Source: Pseudofrankia asymbiotica
GTDB lineage: Bacteria > Actinomycetota > Actinomycetes > Frankiales > Frankiaceae
Assembly: GCF_001983105.1 (NCBI RefSeq)
Contig: NZ_MOMC01000089.1
Span: 11,762 to 21,310, forward strand
DNA length: 9,549 nucleotides
Direction: 5' to 3'
Shown here in pieces: positions 8,201-9,549 of this stretch. The notes beneath the pieces are model-generated. The model saw only the letters and a list, made by a program, of their open reading frames with translations. It had not been told where the DNA came from and did not search any database. Position 1 is the stretch's first letter, and every line of letters starts with the position of its first letter. The position numbers and the translations under genes are program-made.

Positions 8201-8817
8201 CGAGCCGGGCCGGTCGGGCCGGTCACGCCGGTCGGGCTGGCCGGGCCGGTCGGGCCGGTCGAGGCCGCCGAGCGAACCGGGCCCACCGGGTGTGTCGGGC
8301 CCACCGGGTGTGTCGGGCGCGTCGGGTGTGTCGGGTGCGTCGAGCCGGTGGCGGTGCCTGGCGGGTCAGGCGCGTCAGGCCGGTCACACGCGTCGAGTGC
8401 GTCGATCAGTCGGTCGAGGCCGGCCAGGGCCCGATCGGGGTCGGCGGCGTGGGCGAGCTCGGCGACCACCGGATTGGTGGTGAGCGGCAGCCCGTCCGGC
8501 GGGCCGAAGCCGAGACGGTGCAGCGTCGCCGCGACCCGGTCGACGTCGGTGAAGCCCAGCCGGGCGAGCTGGGCCTCGGTGGAGCTGCCCCGCGGGTGCC
8601 AGGCGCCTCCGGGCGGCGGCGAGGTCGCGGCGGCGGCGGCCGGCTCGCTCGTCGTACGGCCGGCGGAGGCGTCGTCCGTGGGCACACGCTCCGCCGACGA
8701 GGCGCCGCGTCGTGCCAGCGGGGCGCCTGCCCGCGAGGCCCCTGCCCGCGAGGCCCCCGGGGTCCCTGGAGCCCCTGGGGCCCGCGGTGGGCCCGACCGT
8801 CCGGCACTTGCCATCAT
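5236..8817 (-). CDS. glnE: Bifunctional glutamine synthetase adenylyltransferase/adenylyl-removase
   Basis: This protein attaches AMP to a Tyr of glutamine synthetase when nitrogen is plentiful and removes it when nitrogen is short. It has 1193 residues, against roughly 950-1000 for most GlnE. Two nucleotidyltransferase halves are complete: GGRELNYVSDVDVVFV with Asp375/Asp377 (by family rule the removase half) and LGGAEMSYGSDADVLFV with Asp927/Asp929 (the transferase half). Each half also has a YYRRWA-x(n)-LL-x-ARP block and a GPGGL-x-D-(V/I)-E block. The extra length comes from a disordered Gly/Ala/Arg-rich start (about 1-78), a Thr/Pro/Gly insert (about 145-212) and a small acidic Ala/Gly-rich insert after the first active-site motif. 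The start is one of two adjacent ATGs (8817 or 8814) with a GGA a few bases upstream. A longer frame from 8916 would overlap the preceding gene. It lies 35 bases after the GS gene and is probably co-transcribed with it. Confidence 0.96.
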   Translation of the reverse strand: MMASAGRSGPPRAPGAPGTPGASRAGASRAGAPLARRGASSAERVPTDDASAGRTTSEPAAAAATSPPPGGAWHPRGSSTEAQLARLGFTDVDRVAATLHRLGFGPPDGLPLTTNPVVAELAHAADPDRALAGLDRLIDALDACDRPDAPDPPGTATGSTHPTHPTRPTHPVGPTHPVGPVRSAASTGPTGPASPTGVTGPTGPARPTSSGRSSAQLRAVLATRPGSRRRVIAVLGASLALADHLAAHPTDWRILADDEATGATPDAATHRARLFAAVGADPAAERPRARGDGPEVLDALRVAYRRALLVLAARDLTDTVTVEDATAELADLAAAALDAGLAVARAGLAPAAPPVRLAVIGMGKCGGRELNYVSDVDVVFVAEPATASPSDGTPPDGAAGFTRSTGSAGAAEATDAAEPAEEAALRAATRLAEGLVRACGARTSEGALFQVDVGLRPEGRDGALVRTLASHRAYYRRWARTWEFQALLKARPVAGDLALGAEFCSMVGPLVWSAASRPGFVADIRAMRRRVEASLSRREADRNIKLGPGGLRDVEFAVQLLQLVHGRTDPKLHARATLHAIDGLARGGYVGRRDATTLADAYRFLRAVEHRLQLRGLRRTHVLPRDQDELRWLGRSLGMLGAEEFTDEHAHIARSVRRLHEQLFYQPLLEAVARLSAEEVRLTPGEAADRLAALGFAYPHRSLKHIEALTAGVSRTATIQRHLLPTMLPAFADAADPDAGLLAYRQVSEALGRVPWYLRLLRDSAGAADRLARVLAASGYVAALMRTAPESVRLLRTEEDLCPVGRDELARTLLAVARRNQDAGDAAARARAIRRVELVRVACADLLGLLDAAAVGEALTAAAAATIEASLLVARRTVNRRLAAGRPAADRFADVGEPADDLAGEPAQIAVIAMGRLGGAEMSYGSDADVLFVHEPRPGVGARPAGEYAAAVVEELVRLLGQPGPDPALRLDLGLRPEGRAGSVTRDLDGYAAYYRRWALGWEAQALLRARPLAGDAELAARFRDLADEFRYPAGLPGGAIAEVERLRDRMTAERVPRGADRTLHVKFGPGGLTDIEWTVQILQLRHAREHPALRTTGTLTALRELATAGLIDGAEAEALNAAWLSASRIRNAIMLARGTPGDLIPRTSPALDRVAGVLGYPLEQATDVLDDHRRAAIAAQRVTNQVFARERP
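8205..8340 (-). repeat. Degenerate 9-bp and 18-bp tandem repeats inside glnE
   Basis: On the + strand GGGCCGGTC-like 9-mers recur across about 8210-8270. An 18-bp unit, GGGCCCACCGGGTGTGTC, is repeated perfectly at 8279-8296 and 8297-8314, and degenerate 9-mers continue to about 8340. In GlnE they encode Thr-His-Pro, Pro-Val-Gly and Gly-Pro-Thr runs. Because all units are multiples of three, the frame is kept. The stretch falls between two conserved N-terminal parts of the protein. Confidence 0.85.
8726..8755 (-). repeat. Perfect 15-bp tandem duplication near the glnE start
   Basis: The unit CCTGCCCGCGAGGCC (+ strand) occurs twice in direct succession and encodes a doubled Gly-Ala-Ser-Arg-Ala segment at about residues 21-30 of GlnE. 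It lies in the non-conserved, probably disordered N-terminus and keeps the reading frame. Confidence 0.85.
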
Positions 8818-8852
8818 GTTTCCATCTTGTTGCAGATGTAGCGTGCGCGTTA

Positions 8853-9549
8853 CTACAGGAGTGGCAGGTAGCGGTTGATCTCGAACTGGGTGACCTGGCG
8901 GCGGTAGGCGGTCCACTCGGCGCGCTTGTTGCGCAGGAAGAACCCGAACAGCTCCTCACCGAGCGTCTCCCGGACCAGCGACGACGTCTCCATCACCGCG
9001 ATGGCCTCGGACAGGGAACCGGGAAGAGCCTTGATCCCGCGTTCGCGGCGCTGCGCGTCGGTGAGCGACCAGATCTCGTCGCCGGCGGGCGGTGGCAGCT
9101 CGTAGCCGCCCTGGATGCCGCGCAGCCCGGCGGCGAGCATGAGCGCGAACGTCAGGTACGGGTTGCAGGCGCTGTCCGGCAGCCGGAACTCCACCCGCGC
9201 CGTGTTCGCCTTGCTCCGCTTGTAGAGCGGCACCCTGACCAGGGCGGAGCGGATGTTGTGCCCCCAGCAGGCATAGGCCGGTGCCTCCAGCAGCTCGCCG
9301 GCCTCGCCTTCGGCCGAGTCGCTGATGAGCCTCTTGTAGGAGTTGACCCACTGGTTGGTTACGGCGGTGATCTCGGGCGCGTGCGCCAGCAGCCCGGCGA
9401 TGAACGCCTTGGCGACCTTGGAGAGCCGGTACTCGTCGGTCGGGTCATAGAAGGCGTTGCGGTCGCCCTCGAAGAGGCTCATGTGGGTGTGCATGCCGGA
9501 ACCGGCATGCTCGGTGAACGGCTTCGGCATGAAGGTCGCGTAGCTGCCC
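8853..9549 (-). CDS. glnA: Type I glutamine synthetase-like ligase, C-terminal half (partial, GlnA2-like)
   Basis: The last 231 residues of a GS-I family ATP-dependent ligase, which joins an amine to the gamma-carboxyl of glutamate; the 5' part lies beyond the window. The GS ATP-binding signature KPFTEHAGSGMHTHMS is complete at 9477-9524. It is followed by WGHNIRSALVRVP and RVEFRLPDSACNPYL, which hold conserved substrate-binding Arg residues. Where adenylylated GSs have the N-L-Y-x-L-P-P target, this protein reads EIWSLTDAQ, with Trp (codon 9069-9071) in place of Tyr. It ends in NRYLPLL. This matches the GlnA2-type paralogues found beside glnE in actinobacteria (Mycobacterium tuberculosis glnA2 lies next to glnE), some of which are reported in Streptomyces to act as gamma-glutamylpolyamine synthetases. 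Whether it makes glutamine or a gamma-glutamyl amide cannot be told from this half. It is the first gene of a unit with glnE. Confidence 0.93.
   Translation of the reverse strand, partial: GSYATFMPKPFTEHAGSGMHTHMSLFEGDRNAFYDPTDEYRLSKVAKAFIAGLLAHAPEITAVTNQWVNSYKRLISDSAEGEAGELLEAPAYACWGHNIRSALVRVPLYKRSKANTARVEFRLPDSACNPYLTFALMLAAGLRGIQGGYELPPPAGDEIWSLTDAQRRERGIKALPGSLSEAIAVMETSSLVRETLGEELFGFFLRNKRAEWTAYRRQVTQFEINRYLPLL

Noticed and set aside
8203..8345. CRISPR-like array
   Set aside because: The repeats are 9-18 bp, directly abutting and without unique spacers, and they lie in phase within a coding sequence.
6988..8841. Open frame of 617 codons opposite glnE on the + strand
   Set aside because: It is an antisense shadow produced by high GC content; it is rich in Gly/Arg, with no recognisable family, while glnE is certain on the other strand.
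8818..8916. 33-residue upstream extension of GlnE
   Set aside because: It would begin inside the end of the GS gene and adds no conserved sequence. The tandem ATG at 8817/8814 just after that gene is more natural.

Overview
The window is very GC-rich, with a strong G/C bias at third codon positions. It carries eukaryotic-type Ser/Thr kinases and a glnA–glnE pair of actinobacterial type. The gene order and the kinase style suggest a Frankia-like actinomycete; the genus is an inference from memory of such genomes, not shown by the sequence.

Layout. Bases 2-58 look like the last codons of an upstream + strand gene. A leader of about 220 bases with no confident coding signal follows. Two + strand genes come next (282-1844 and 2036-5164). 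Both are single-pass membrane Ser/Thr protein kinases with closely related N-terminal kinase domains, so they are almost certainly tandem paralogues, but their extracytoplasmic ends are unrelated. The first ends in a short domain that resembles the outer domain of the PP2C phosphatase PstP. The second ends in a complete family 5 (DppA/OppA-type) ABC solute-binding domain. Two small hairpins at 5174-5211 separate them from a convergent minus-strand unit.

The minus-strand unit, read right to left, is the C-terminal half of a type I glutamine synthetase-like gene (from the window edge to 8853) and then glnE (8817-5236) after a 35-base gap. GlnE is the two-headed adenylyltransferase/adenylyl-removase that controls glutamine synthetase. 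It has both catalytic halves, plus a long disordered N-terminus and a repeat-derived Thr/Pro/Gly insert. The neighbouring GS-like protein has Trp where adenylylated GSs have the target Tyr, so GlnE probably acts on another GS encoded elsewhere.

How the genes may work together. The kinase pair looks like two outputs of one ancestral kinase with exchanged sensors, one of them plausibly sensing a peptide or similar solute outside the cell. The glnA–glnE unit handles nitrogen assimilation or related gamma-glutamyl chemistry. A functional link between the two units is only suggested by adjacency. No RNA genes, mobile elements or CRISPR arrays were seen. The most noteworthy items are the two sensor fusions and the repeat-driven growth of linkers in three places.
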